A DNA stretch of 64,000 nucleotides. Origin: Saccopteryx bilineata. Lineage: Eukaryota > Chordata > Mammalia > Chiroptera > Emballonuridae. This document shows, piece by piece, positions 1-10,214 of the stretch (within the stretch, counting starts at the first letter, position 1; each line of letters starts with the position of its first letter). The stretch lies in the NCBI RefSeq assembly GCF_036850765.1, contig NC_089493.1, forward strand, positions 17,051,632 through 17,115,631. Direction: 5' to 3'. Under the pieces are notes generated by a model. It did no database searches, had not been told where the DNA came from, and saw nothing but the letters and a program-made list of their open reading frames with translations. A program made the position numbers and the translations under genes.

Positions 1-2399
1 ACAGATTCGCAATTATTCTGAAAGAGAAATATAGACAGGTGATGATGTAAATTGTGACGTTTCTACAAATGACATGGCCTTACTTTCCTCAGTGGGGGAT
101 GGGTGGGGATAGACGGAAAAGGGATGTCAAATGAGAAGCAATTTCTGTAATAGAGAAAGTGGGTATTTGAGTAAATTAATAAAATGAAATAGCAATCTCT
201 GAATGAAAGAGGACACTCTGGTTGCATTTATAAATGACAGTGAGCTTATAAATAAATAAATAAGTAACACAACCCACAGTAAAATAAAAACAGATTTTGT
301 TTTAGGAGCTGGTTACTTTAGAGTTCAATACAGTAGTTTTTACATTTTTCACGTATGAGGACCTCTTTTAAAAGCCAGAAAAGTTTTTAAGATCTACAAT
401 AGAATGAAGAATTGTCAGTGTTCGAAAAGATTACTAAAAACTACTGCAAATTTACTGACACTTTAAAATATTTAAAAAAAAAAACATTGTCACAGCAATA
501 TAAGTAAGCAAACTAAATAAACAAACAAACAAACAAACAAACAAGGTGGTACATATACACTAACCAGATTAAAAAGACATGGCAGGCAGTTGACCAGAAT
601 GCCAATCTATAGAGGGCATTGAAATAAATAAAAATAGTTTGCCAGTAAACTCAGGTTAAATCTGACTGTTCCATTCTTACTGAAATGTAAATGGTTCTAC
701 TTCTCTGCTTGCAGTAGAGAGCACCATCAAGTGGCAGTCTTGTAGCTCTCCTTAAGGGCCTCAGGGCTTCCTTCTAACCAGATATTAGACAATTTGAAAT
801 ATATAGATTTCAATTTCTCCATCCAACAGAACATGTATGCATTAGCTATGATAATGTTTTTAGACAACAGCACCTCATATGCATATGAATTCAAAGATCC
901 TTTGCACTAACCCGTTGCGCACCCTGAGGTACCTAGAATCCATGGATCAGAAATTGCAAAATTAGTCAGTAGACCTCCGGTGCTGCAAATGGTCCTCAGG
1001 GTCTCAGCCAACTATCTCGTTCTTGATGTCAAAACTTTCCATAGTCCCATTTGTCATGAGACCTAGTTATGCTCTAGTATTTAGCCTCAGATTCTCAATG
1101 GCTCTATACCATCACCTTGCAATAAATCACTTCTTTAATGGGTTAGCTTAAGTAGGCCTTGACCTTGCTTTCAAAGAACCCGATAGGGGTCTATCTTTTG
1201 GTCCTTCATACACAGAGCTATTCACCTAGCAGACTGTAACATTAGTTTTGTGCTTGTGCCTGGTCACATATCAGACAAAGTGTAGTTCCCCAATTAGAAA
1301 TCAGCTATCAAATTACCTCCAGAGCTTCTGGGATGCTTTCCTTTTCATCATTTTTTTTTTAAATCCCAGTTCAGTTTCAGTCAAAATTGAGTGTACTGTA
1401 TCTTTTCCAAATCATGTGAATTCACTTTACCCCTTACTGGGTTTGTGAAATCAAAAGTAAAGGTCCTAATATGGTGTCACTTAAGAGTAGATACGTTACT
1501 CTAAATACCAATGACATGTTTAAGAGGACTATCATACACACTGGCAAAGACAGGTTCCTGGATTAGGGGCCGCACCAGACTATCAGTCACTTACAAAGTG
1601 TTTTCTATTTTTGTCACTGCTACATGGGCATTGATGTTGCAGCTGTTGATGCTAGCTAGCATCTGGGCACAGAAATGCATCCAAGATAGTGAGTTCAGAA
1701 GATGATGTGAAGATGATGCAATGATATGTAGATCATCAGTACATGGTTTTTCCAGATAGGGTGCCTAGATTTTATACTTCCTAGACAACAGAAAGTTTGT
1801 CACTCAACATGTTTGTTGGCAACACCCTCACATAGAGTCCATACATGTAAAATTATTTTTTTCTTTCAATCACTAGAAAACAGAGTTAAGAAGACCTAGC
1901 AATTCTAAATGTATATACATCAAAATTCATAAAAGAGTACAAAAGGGAGATAAGAGCAAATCTGTAATCACAGATGGAAACATTGATACCCTCTCAGTAA
2001 CTGAAATACACACAGACAAAAGCACTTATATAGAAGTAAAAAAAATATATGTATTTGAATATGAATAACATGGCCAAACAACCTGAAGTATTTGATAGTT
2101 ATGAAACATTCAATCTAATAACTACAGAATACATATCCTTTTCAAATTGTACATGGAATGCTGTCCAAGATAGATCATATGATCTGCATTAAAAAAAATT
2201 TAATACACTTCAAAAGATTAAAATTTTGCTAAGGAATTAAATTAGAAATCAATATACAAGATAGATAGAAAGGTCTAAAATATTTGGAAATTTAACTATC
2301 ACTTATAAATAGTCCATGACAAAGAAGAAACCATATATAGTAATGAATTCCTATTGAAATATAGCATATCACAATCTGTGAGATGAATATAAGAAATAG
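1..2399. other. Unique AT-rich intergenic or intronic DNA
   Basis: No gene, exon-like ORF or recognisable young repeat apart from the AAAC microsatellite. Short ORFs of 60-70 codons (for example 1248-1448) have no recognisable protein features. A region around 1030-1230 could be part of an old LTR but this cannot be supported. Confidence 0.5.
516..543. repeat. (AAAC)n microsatellite
   Basis: Tandem AAAC units within unique AT-rich sequence; no SINE body is visible next to it. Confidence 0.85.
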
Positions 2400-2595
2400 G
2401 CAAAGTCTAGCCCAAAAGTCATATCCAATCAGCTGCCAATTTTTGTAAATAACATTTTATTGGAGTACCGCCACATCATTGATTTCTGTATTGTCTCTGG
2501 CTGGTTTTAACTATAACAGCAGAGTTGAGTAGTAGTGACTAAGACCGTATGGCTTACAAAGCCTAAAATATTTCTAAACTGAATCTGGCCCTTGA
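2400..2595 (+). mobile_element. hAT-family (Charlie-like) DNA transposon fragment
   Basis: Contains the well-known mammalian repeat core: TTTGTAAATAACATTTTATT, GATTTCTGTATTGTCTCTGG, GCAGAGTTGAGTAGTAGTGA, ACCGTATGGCTTACAAAGCC, TAAAATATTT and CTGGCCCTT in order. This matches the old eutherian hAT element whose terminus reads like GTCGGCAAACTTTTTCTG. The same family is seen again at 4327-4822. Confidence 0.7.
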
Positions 2596-2753
2596 TATGA
2601 AGCATTAGTTAAATGAAAATAGTTTTAAAAGAGTTAAAGAGTTAGAGAACCATCCTTCTTTATTTTCTGAAAGAGTTTATATCAACTTATATGTTGTTTC
2701 CTTTTAAAATGTTTGATAGAATTCACCAAAGAAATATGTTCCTTAAGTTTCTT

Positions 2754-2942
2754 TAAAAATATTTTATTTATTCATTTTGGAGAGGGTGAGAGAAAGAGAG
2801 AGAGAGAGAAAAGGGGGAGGAGGAGCAGGAAGCATCGACTGCTATATGGAACTTGACCAGGCAAGTCTAGGGTTTCAAACCAGTGACCTCAGCATTCCAG
2901 GTCGATGCTTTATCTACTCTACTACTCCACTACTGGTCAGGC
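2754..2942 (-). mobile_element. SINE-A (tRNA-derived bat SINE)
   Basis: Reverse-oriented copy: A/T tail complement, GA-rich tract, GAGGAGCAGGAAGCATCGAC, B-box complement (GGTTTCAAACCAGTGACC), and head complement ending CTGGTCAGGC. An imperfect TSD, CCTTAAGTTT versus CCTGAAGTTT, flanks it. Confidence 0.9.
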
Positions 2943-3171
2943 TCCTGAAGTTTTTGTTAAGACAATTTATGATATTACATTTATGATTTATACTGTTAAA
3001 AGACCATTTGAAGATAGTGGCATCTGTATAAAACCAAAGCTTCTAAAATTTACATCATGTGTTTAGCTAGCTAAACAAACAGAAATAAAACAAAACAAAA
3101 AGCATAATGTGTGTGTAATTTGGCATTTAAAAAAACATGAAAAAACAAGATGCAACCATGACAATATCATA

Positions 3172-3413
3172 CAGTGGTACCTTGAAATACGAACAGACCA
3201 ACATACAATTTTTTTTAAGATACGAGCTGTGATTCGGTTCATATTTTTGTTCAAGATCCAAGTGAAGTTCCGAGATACAAGTTGTGATTCAGGAAGCTGC
3301 CGCTAGTTGGCATGCTGGTGCATGGGTCCAGTATTGGCAGTTTGATATACGAGTTGACTGACTTACGAGTTCGGTTACAGAACAAATTAAATTTGTATCT
3401 CAAGGTACCATTG
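3172..3413. mobile_element. Tc1/mariner-type MITE
   Basis: About 242 bp bounded by terminal inverted repeats CAGTGGTACCTTGAAATAC (left) and the complement of CAATGGTACCTTGAGATAC (right), with TA dinucleotides on both sides (3170-3171 and 3414-3415). It has no coding capacity. Internal TACGAG and GATACAAG motifs recur in both orientations. Family name not assigned. Confidence 0.88.
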
Positions 3414-3415
3414 TA

Positions 3416-4326
3416 TCTGTATAAAAGTGCTTTGGTTGGTTTAGGTAAAACTAGTCAAAAGCTTAACCAATCAGAATGTAGATTTGTGTGGGGTTTTTTT
3501 TGGTGAAATATTCTGAAGGGGACCGAGGGTACTTACTGCTTTGGGGCTTTCACATTAGGCTCTGGTGGGACCCAGCAGATTATGTCCAAAAGATGACCTC
3601 CAAATAATTAAATGATATCCATATGTTTGCTCATGTACAGCAATCTCATCTGAGTTTTGTTGTCTCCTCCCAAACCTACTGATTCTGACTGTGTTGGCTC
3701 AGTGCTTAGAGGAGACTCACAATGGGAAAAACCATCAAATGTTGTACTGGTGAATGCTTAAAAAATAATAATAAACCTACAATGCTCAGCTCTTCCTATT
3801 TGATATCCAAAATGGAGCCCTTCCGAAGCACCATGCCATTAGATTGATTTTAGGTTAGAGAACTCTTATTTGGTTTAGAGATGTTGGAAACAGTTGAAAG
3901 AATGAAATTGTATGTAAAAATAATTCAATAAAAACTAAGGGAAAATAAAAGAAACTCTGTATTTCTCAAGGAGAAGCTTAGGTATCTACTGACTCTTTGT
4001 AATAAAATACATTTTTTACTGACAGAGAGAAGAGTCGATGTTAAATCTGAACATCTTATTTGAAGTCTTCAAGTAGAATATGATTAGGTTTTCAATCAGC
4101 ACTTGTTAAGTTACTAGATAGATATAATAACGTATAAAAGAGCTATTGGAATATATGTTAAGAAATGTTATATCAAAGAGGTTGCAAATCAGAGCTTTTA
4201 TATATGAAGGACATGGATTTCAAAATTATCTCAAAATCTATGTTCCCCATCCTCTGTTCCATGTAAGGACTGTTGTTCAAAATCTATAGTCATTTTAAGA
4301 CTTATGACATGTCACTTTTCTTATAT
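3416..4326. other. Unique AT-rich DNA
   Basis: No gene or repeat recognised. Two AATAAA-type hexamers occur near 3920 but nothing else suggests a transcript end. Confidence 0.4.
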
Positions 4327-4382
4327 CAGTGGTTGGCAAATTAAGGCCCACAGGCAACCTAGCTTCTCACCTGATTGCAAAT
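4327..4382. mobile_element. hAT-family relic, left part
   Basis: Reads CAGTGGTTGGCAAATTAAGG followed by CCCACAGGC, an hAT terminus of the same old family as 2400-2595. It is interrupted by a SINE-A whose TSD (TGCAAAT) marks the break; the element resumes at 4649. Confidence 0.6.
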
Positions 4383-4648
4383 AATATAATATAATATAAT
4401 ATAATATAATATAATATAATATAATATAATATAATATAATATAATTAATATAATATAATATAATATATATACATATTAAATAATTTGAGAGAGAGAGAGA
4501 GAGAGAATGGTGGTGGGAGAGGAGTGTGAAGCATCAACTTGTAGTAGCTGCTCTTGTATGTGCCTTGAAGAGGCAAGCCCAGGGTCTTGAACTAGCAAAC
4601 TCAGCATTTCAGGTCAATGCTTTACCCACTGTACCACCACGGTCAGGC
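4383..4648 (-). mobile_element. SINE-A with hugely expanded (ATAAT)n tail
   Basis: The SINE-A body (about 4470-4648, head complement GGTCAGGC at the right) is preceded by roughly 80 bp of ATAAT pentanucleotide repeat. TSD TGCAAAT lies at 4376-4382 and 4649-4655, so the microsatellite falls inside the insertion and represents an expanded SINE tail. It splits an hAT relic. Confidence 0.85.
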
Positions 4649-4822
4649 TGCAAATGAAACCTATTTGGAACACAGCCATGCCTTGGTTTCTGTATTGTCT
4701 ATGACTGCCTTTGCTCGACAAGGCAGAGTTGACCAGTTGTGACAGACATGGAAGAACCTGCAAGCTAGAAATATTTCCTATCTGATCCTTTACATAAAAC
4801 GTTTGCCAGCTCCTGCTGGCAA
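4649..4822. mobile_element. hAT-family relic, right part
   Basis: Continues the interrupted element: GGAACACAGCCATGCCTTGG, TTTCTGTATTGTCTATGAC, GGCAGAGTTGACCAGTTGTG and a terminus resembling AAAACGTTTGCCAGCTCCTG. This is the mirrored other end of the same old family. Confidence 0.65.
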
Positions 4823-4960
4823 TAATAAATATATATTGCTGCAGTAATGAAAAGAACACTACCTTACTCAGTCCATTTATATATCCATTTGTATATCCAT
4901 CCTATGCACTTACCAAACATTTACTTCATTTTGAGAACACGTTACAAAATATATGTACCA

Positions 4961-5259
4961 CCTGACTAGGCGGTGGTGCAGTAGATAGAGCATCAAACTG
5001 GGAAGCAGAGGACCCATGTTCAAACCCCCAAGGTCGCTGGCTTGAGAGCAGGTTCATCGGGTTTGAACACAGCTCAGCAGCTTGAACCCAAGGTTGCTGG
5101 CTTGAGCAAGAGGTCACTCAGTCTGCTGTAGCCCCCCAGTCAAGGCACATATGAGAAAGCAATCAATGAACAACTAAGATGCTGTAACAAAGAATTTATG
5201 CTTCTCATCTCTCTCCTTTCCTGTTTGTCCCTATCTGTCCTTCTCTGTCTCTGTCACAA

Positions 5260-5295
<36 letters not shown>
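4961..5295 (+). mobile_element. SINE-C (tRNA-derived, bipartite head)
   Basis: Starts CCTGACTAGGCGGTGGTGCA, with a B-box-like GTTCAAACCCC, three repeated GCTGGCTTGA-type phrases, GTCAAGGCACATATGAGAAA, a CT-rich stretch and an (AAAT)n tail (5258-5299). An apparent AAAATATA repeat flanks it (4945-4952 and 5296-5303). Confidence 0.88.
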
Positions 5296-5298
<3 letters not shown>

Positions 5299-5304
5299 AA
5301 TATA

Positions 5305-5643
5305 GGCCTTGGCTGATTGGTTCAGTGGTAGAGTGTCATCCCGGCGTGTGGAAGTCCCAGATTCAATTCCCAGCCAGGGCACATAGGAGAAGCCACTATC
5401 TGCTTCTCCACCCTTCCCCCTCTCCTTTTTCTGTTTCTCTCTTCCCTCCCACAGCTTAGTCTCTACTGGAGTAAAGTTGGCCCAGGCACTGAGGATGGCT
5501 CTGAGGCCTCTGCCTCATGCAATAGAATGGCTCTGGTACAATGGAGCATTGCCCCCTAGTGGGCATGCCAGGTGGATCCAGGTCGGGCACATGAGGTAGT
5601 CTGTTTCTCTGACTCCCTGCTTTTCACTTCAGAAAAATACAAA
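5305..5643 (+). mobile_element. SINE-B, slightly decayed
   Basis: Head GGCCTTGGCTGATTGGTTCA, B box AGATTCAATTCCC, then the family body ending CAGAAAAATACAAATA. It immediately follows SINE-C. A CTCF-like motif variant (GCATTGCCCCCTAGTGGGC) lies at 5547-5565. Confidence 0.9.
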
Positions 5644-5646
5644 TAT

Positions 5647-5669
5647 ACACACACACACACACACACACA
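5647..5669. repeat. (AC)n microsatellite
   Basis: Dinucleotide run that starts within the A-rich tail of the preceding SINE-B, so it probably arose from that tail. Confidence 0.9.
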
Positions 5670-5670
5670 T

Positions 5671-6766
5671 ATCATATATACACACATGCATTTGTGTCTG
5701 TGTGTGCATGCCAAAATGAACAAAATATCAAAACTGACACTGAGGATCAAGTGTTCCATCCAAAGATAGTTATAAAATTAACAATTACAGTGTAGTATAA
5801 CAGATGCTAAAGAAATATGTTTAATATGTGGTAGAGAAGTGATGATATTTAATCAGCATCTTAATGTAAAAACATTGATTCATTTACAAGGTGGATGAAA
5901 ATGACCTTCAGACAGAAAGCAATGCATGTGTCCTCCCTGAAAGAGTGAAACATCATCTTATGCAGAAGGACTATCAAATTTAAGAGTTAGAGCTGTGAGC
6001 CGTGGACAGGTAATAGTAAATAAGACTGCACAAGCAGATTAGGTTTGATTCAATACTAAAGCATTCATTGAGGTACTATGAGGAATTATTGGAGCACTTG
6101 AGGAAGGGGAGTTACATGATCACCTTTGCAGAATAATTCAGGCACACATTGAAGAACTGACAGGAATGAAAAACAGCTAAGATTAGCAGCATCACATTTA
6201 CCAGTAGGATTAGAGATCAACAAGTATGTTAACAAAGTCAGAGGAAGTCATTAGCACGGGAATGGTTTCAAAGAACAGGATCAGAGAAATTATATTAATT
6301 GCCTTTTAAAGTTTAGCATCCTGAAAAAAAATATTAGGCTTTATCAAAACTGTAAATAAAGAAATAAAACAATAAGAACCATAAGTATCATATTTGGTAT
6401 ATTGGGAAGAGATCTTTTTAAAAGTCCGTTAATAGAATAAATAAAAGGAAATGGACTGAAGAGAAGGAAAAACACACTTTATAATCAAGAAGGTATACAC
6501 TATAGGCCCCAAATCAGTAATACAAAAGAATTTCTGGGTCTTTACAGAATATTGCTAAAACTGAGAACGTGGTATTTTAGTTAATTCTGTTTAATGACAA
6601 AGTGCATTATTTAAAGAAAGTAAAATTATTGACCCATTAATGGTAAGAAATCAGATTTATTGTGTTTTCTGGTGTTGGTTATAGCATTATTTTGAGCTAT
6701 AAATATTAACTCTCTAGTTCCCTTGTCATAACATGCACTTATTTTTATTATTATTTTTCAATGTAT
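5671..6766. other. Unique AT-rich DNA
   Basis: No repeat or gene recognised. Confidence 0.4.
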
Positions 6767-6890
6767 TTATTTTTAAAATGTGCTTTTATTGAATTTAGTG
6801 GGGTTGCACTGGCTAATTAAATAGGTTTCAAGTGTACAATTCTATACTACATCACTTGTATATCGTTGTGTGATCACCACCCGTGGTCTA
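6767..6890 (+). mobile_element. Old L1 3'-end fragment
   Basis: Contains GTGTACAATTCTATACTACA and TATCGTTGTGTGATCACCAC, which resemble the 3' UTR phrase of mammalian L1 elements. No coding sequence or poly-A end remains. Confidence 0.5.
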
Positions 6891-7710
6891 CGCATGCGCA
6901 AACACCAGCCCTGCCTTCACCCCTGGCTATTAGCTTGGCACTGCGTGTTTAGTACAAGGCAATTTAAACTATATGGGTGGAGTTCTCCAAAAGCAAAGTT
7001 ATTTTGGCAGCGAAATTACTTGAAAATGAGAATTAATATGTACTGTTTATTTTAAAAGTTTTGGCCCAACCAATTACTGAAAATAAAGGGATAATATAAT
7101 TTTTTGCTTATGGAGATACAAGGTCCCACCCAAATGTATACTATTAGTGGATATTTTCCCAGGTTTGTTTTACAATAAAATTTTGAATGGCAAAGGGTGA
7201 ATGAAGTGGGAAGCACAGTTGGAAATAGGGTCTGAAAAAAATGTTTTAAAATTTTATACAATTAAATTATGTGATAAAACTTGATATGCCCCCTTGCCCC
7301 CCAAATAGGTAAGATTTATGAGAATATAACCAAGGCAGAATATCAGGATAACTCTTGTAGGAAGTGATAGAAACACAACTTGAATTGACTTAGGCAAAAA
7401 TAAATAGATAAATAAATAAACACAAACAGACACATATACATATTTTTAATCAGGTTTATTCATTTGGTGGCCACCCATAGATCCAGATATGTACCTCCTC
7501 AAAAAAGGAAAACTTCTTCCAGATAGTTTTAGCCAAATTAACTCAACTTATTTTGTTTTATTTTTTTTCTCATACCACTTCTATACCAGCCACTCCCCAC
7601 TGATCCAAAAGAAGACAGGAATCATTTGCCCTTGAATGAGTCTGAAGTGATTGATAAGCATTAACATATATGAACTCTTCAAAGTTTTATCAAAGTGTTA
7701 TTTTAGTTAA
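6891..7710. other. Unique DNA
   Basis: Contains a short AAATAAAT-type run near 7399-7420 and no gene. The start (ACGCATGCGCAAACACCAGC) is unusually CpG-bearing for the surroundings but lacks any other promoter sign. Confidence 0.4.
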
Positions 7711-8035
7711 GCCTTGATTCTCCGTTTATTCATTTGTGGAGCATATATTGCTCTATTGCTACTGGGTGCGGGCATTGCTTGGGTAGAAACGCAGTGATGG
7801 AAAAGCTGTCCCTGCCTCCAAGGATCTGCCCATCTAGTCTGTGAGACAAAAAGCTAGTAGTTAAAACAGAGATAGGCAAGCTCAGGGCTTCCTGCGAACA
7901 CAAGAAGAGAGCCAAGTAGGGGAGGCAGAGGTTGTCCGGATGGGATGGTTGCCCAGAGCTAGCATTATCTGAATTGAGACTTGAAGGGGAGTGGGATTCA
8001 GCCAGGGTAAGAAGTGAGTGCAAATAGACAAATGG
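7711..8035. repeat. Ancient mammalian interspersed repeat copy 1
   Basis: Degenerate but recognisable order of phrases: TTTATTCATTTGTGGAGC, GGGCATTGCTTGGGTAG, AAGCTGTCCCTGCCTCCAAG, CATCTAGTCTGTGAGACAAA and TTGAGACTTGAAGGGGAGTG. It matches a very common old repeat whose consensus runs from TTATTGAGCACCTACTATGT to CTGCCCTCATGGAGCTTACA. I am not certain of its family name (L2-associated). Confidence 0.5.
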
Positions 8036-8374
8036 AACATACACAAATCTCTGGCAATATGGCTAACTTAAAAGGGAAGAGTAGCCATCGTGGGCAATGA
8101 GAGCCAAGATGGAAGCCCAAGCCAGGCCATGAAGATCGGAAACATCCTAAAAAAGAAACTGAACTTAATTTTGAAGAAAATTGGGATGAATTGAATAGTT
8201 TTAAGTTGGGAGAGAATCATGATCAGAATTGCCCTTTAGAACAAAAACTCTGCTGTATGGAGATTTGCTAGTGTCTCTTATTTCAAACGAACAGTAGTCA
8301 TGTAGAGAGCTAGAATGCTTAATTTCAGCTCACAGAATGGACAGGTTCAGAGCAGACACAGTACAGCTGTTCCT

Positions 8375-8562
8375 CCACTCACCGTGTAGCCACTCTGAAC
8401 CTCTGCGGGTTTCCTCTGTGCAAGGGGAATAATCGTGTTTCCTACTTCATAGGATTGTCGTGGAAACAAGTGAGCTAATGCAATGCAAAAACTCTACAAT
8501 AAAGCCAGAAACAGAGGAATTGCTCAATAAATTGCCTCTGCTGTTATTGTCATTATTATTTG
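8375..8562 (+). mobile_element. MIR SINE
   Basis: Plus-strand MIR phrases: GTAGCCACTCTGAACCTCTG, CGTGTTTCCTACTTCATAGG, ATTGTCGTGGAAACAAGTGA and GGAATTGCTCAATAAATTG. This is an ancient tRNA-derived SINE shared by mammals. Confidence 0.75.
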
Positions 8563-9000
8563 AGTGGTTTTTTTTTTTTCAAGACTGCACCTAGGTATTC
8601 TATTATGTGAAGTTTTGTAGATACGGAGAGTGTGTGGGAGAGGGAGGCAAAAACGAGAAAGGGAAGCGAAGGCGGGACAAGAATGCGAAAGGCGCGTTCG
8701 TCACAGAGAATGGGGTTTTACTTTTTCCATTTGATAGGAAGAACTTTAAAGACTCTATCATAAATAAGCATTCTTTTTACAGTGAGCAAAATGCAGCAAC
8801 CTCTGGGGTGAAATGAAGCAGCTGTTTAGCAGAGCACATCCTCTCTGTAGAGGAAAAGAGCATTTTAGACAACCAAAGTGATAGGTACCAGTGGTAATCA
8901 ACCATGTTTCAGGTAAAGAACATAATGTGTGTTTTGGCAGCATTAATTAAGAAAGCAAACTATCACCTGAAGGCAAATTAAAATGAGGAATCTGATTAAA
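8563..9000. other. Unique DNA
   Basis: Contains a short CpG-bearing patch at 8650-8705 (GAAAGGCGCGTTCGTCAC). No gene is recognised; the 69-codon ORF here has no recognisable domain. Confidence 0.4.
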
Positions 9001-9012
9001 ATGTCTATAGGG

Positions 9013-9385
9013 CCCTGGCTGGTTGGCTTAGGGGTAGAGCATTGGCCCAGCATGTGAAAGTCCTGGGTTTGATTCCCAGCCAGGGCACACAGGAGAAGCA
9101 CCCATCTGCTTCTCCATGCTTCTCCCTCTCCTTCCTCTCTATCTCTCTTTTCCCTTCCAGCAGTCAAGGCTCCATTGTAGAAAAGTTGGCCCAGGAGCTG
9201 AGGATGGCTCCATGGCCTCTGCCTCAGGTGCTAGAATAGCTCTGGTTGCAACAGAGCAACGTCCCAGATAGGCAGAGCATTACTCTCTAGCGGGCTTGTC
9301 AGGTGGATCCTGGTCGGGCGCATGCAGGAATCTGTCTGTCTGCCTCCCCACTACTCACTTCAGAAAAATAAAAAAAGAACAAAAA
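9013..9385 (+). mobile_element. SINE-B
   Basis: Head CCCTGGCTGGTTGGCTTAGG, B box GGGTTTGATTCCC, full body and CACTTCAGAAAAATAAAA end. A mutated TSD is visible: ATGTCTATAGGG versus ACATCCATAGGG. The CTCF-like motif is degraded (TACTCTCTAGCGGGC). Confidence 0.93.
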
Positions 9386-9390
9386 ACATC

Positions 9391-9940
9391 CATAGGGCAA
9401 CTATTACCCATAACTAGTTTCACAGAATTAGGGAGAAATTAAAAGATAAGAAAGAAGCAGATCACATAGACCCACAGAGATGTAAGTGTGCAGTTTTTAT
9501 GATTTTCTCTAATGATAGACTAGCCACTTAGTTTTACAAAGCAAAATGAGGAAGTATATTGATAATTCAAATTGTTTCCCATCCACAAAGTTTTTAGGAA
9601 ATAGGATTTTGGTAAAACAAGACTTCTTTAAGAGAGAAATGGCTTCCATCAAATGTTATGGAAACCTCTTTCTTCCTTTTCCAAACTATTTTCTACATTT
9701 CTGTTTGTGTCTGTACCACAACCATGACATAAACCTTTAAGGATAGATAATGAGTCCCCTTTACATGAGATGCCCAAAGACTGATACAGACACACGTCTG
9801 GCTTTATCTTAAACAAAAGAGTTGGGTAATATGTGAAGTGATTCAGAACATGTCCTATGCCCCCAAATAAGCCACCAACACACCTGAAATTCCCCTGTGT
9901 TGGTTGGTGAAATATACAATGGCTGTCCATGATTATTTAC
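9391..9940. other. Unique DNA
   Basis: No gene or repeat recognised. Confidence 0.4.
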
Positions 9941-9965
9941 TTTTCCTTCTTTCTTTCTTTCTTTC

Positions 9966-10021
<56 letters not shown>

Positions 10022-10147
10022 TTTTCTTTCTTTTATTCTTTTTCTTTCTTTCTTTTATTCTTTCTCTTCCTTTCTTTCTTTCTCTCTCTTTCTTTCATAC
10101 TTTCTCTTCCTTTCATTCTTTCTCTTCCTTTCTTTCTCTCTCTCTCT

Positions 10148-10201
<54 letters not shown>

Positions 10202-10214
10202 CTTCTTTTCTTCT
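9941..10214. repeat. Long (CTTT)n polypyrimidine tract
   Basis: About 270 bp almost entirely of C and T on the plus strand, with two purer CTTT blocks (about 9950-10020 and 10150-10198) around an interrupted CTCTTCC-rich centre. It produces long artefactual Phe/Leu/Ser and Lys/Glu/Arg reading frames. Such tracts are prone to length change and to triplex (H-DNA) formation. Confidence 0.95.

Noticed and set aside
1030..1230. Possible old LTR end
   Set aside because: Only vague resemblance; no terminal motif, polyadenylation context or TSD could be supported.
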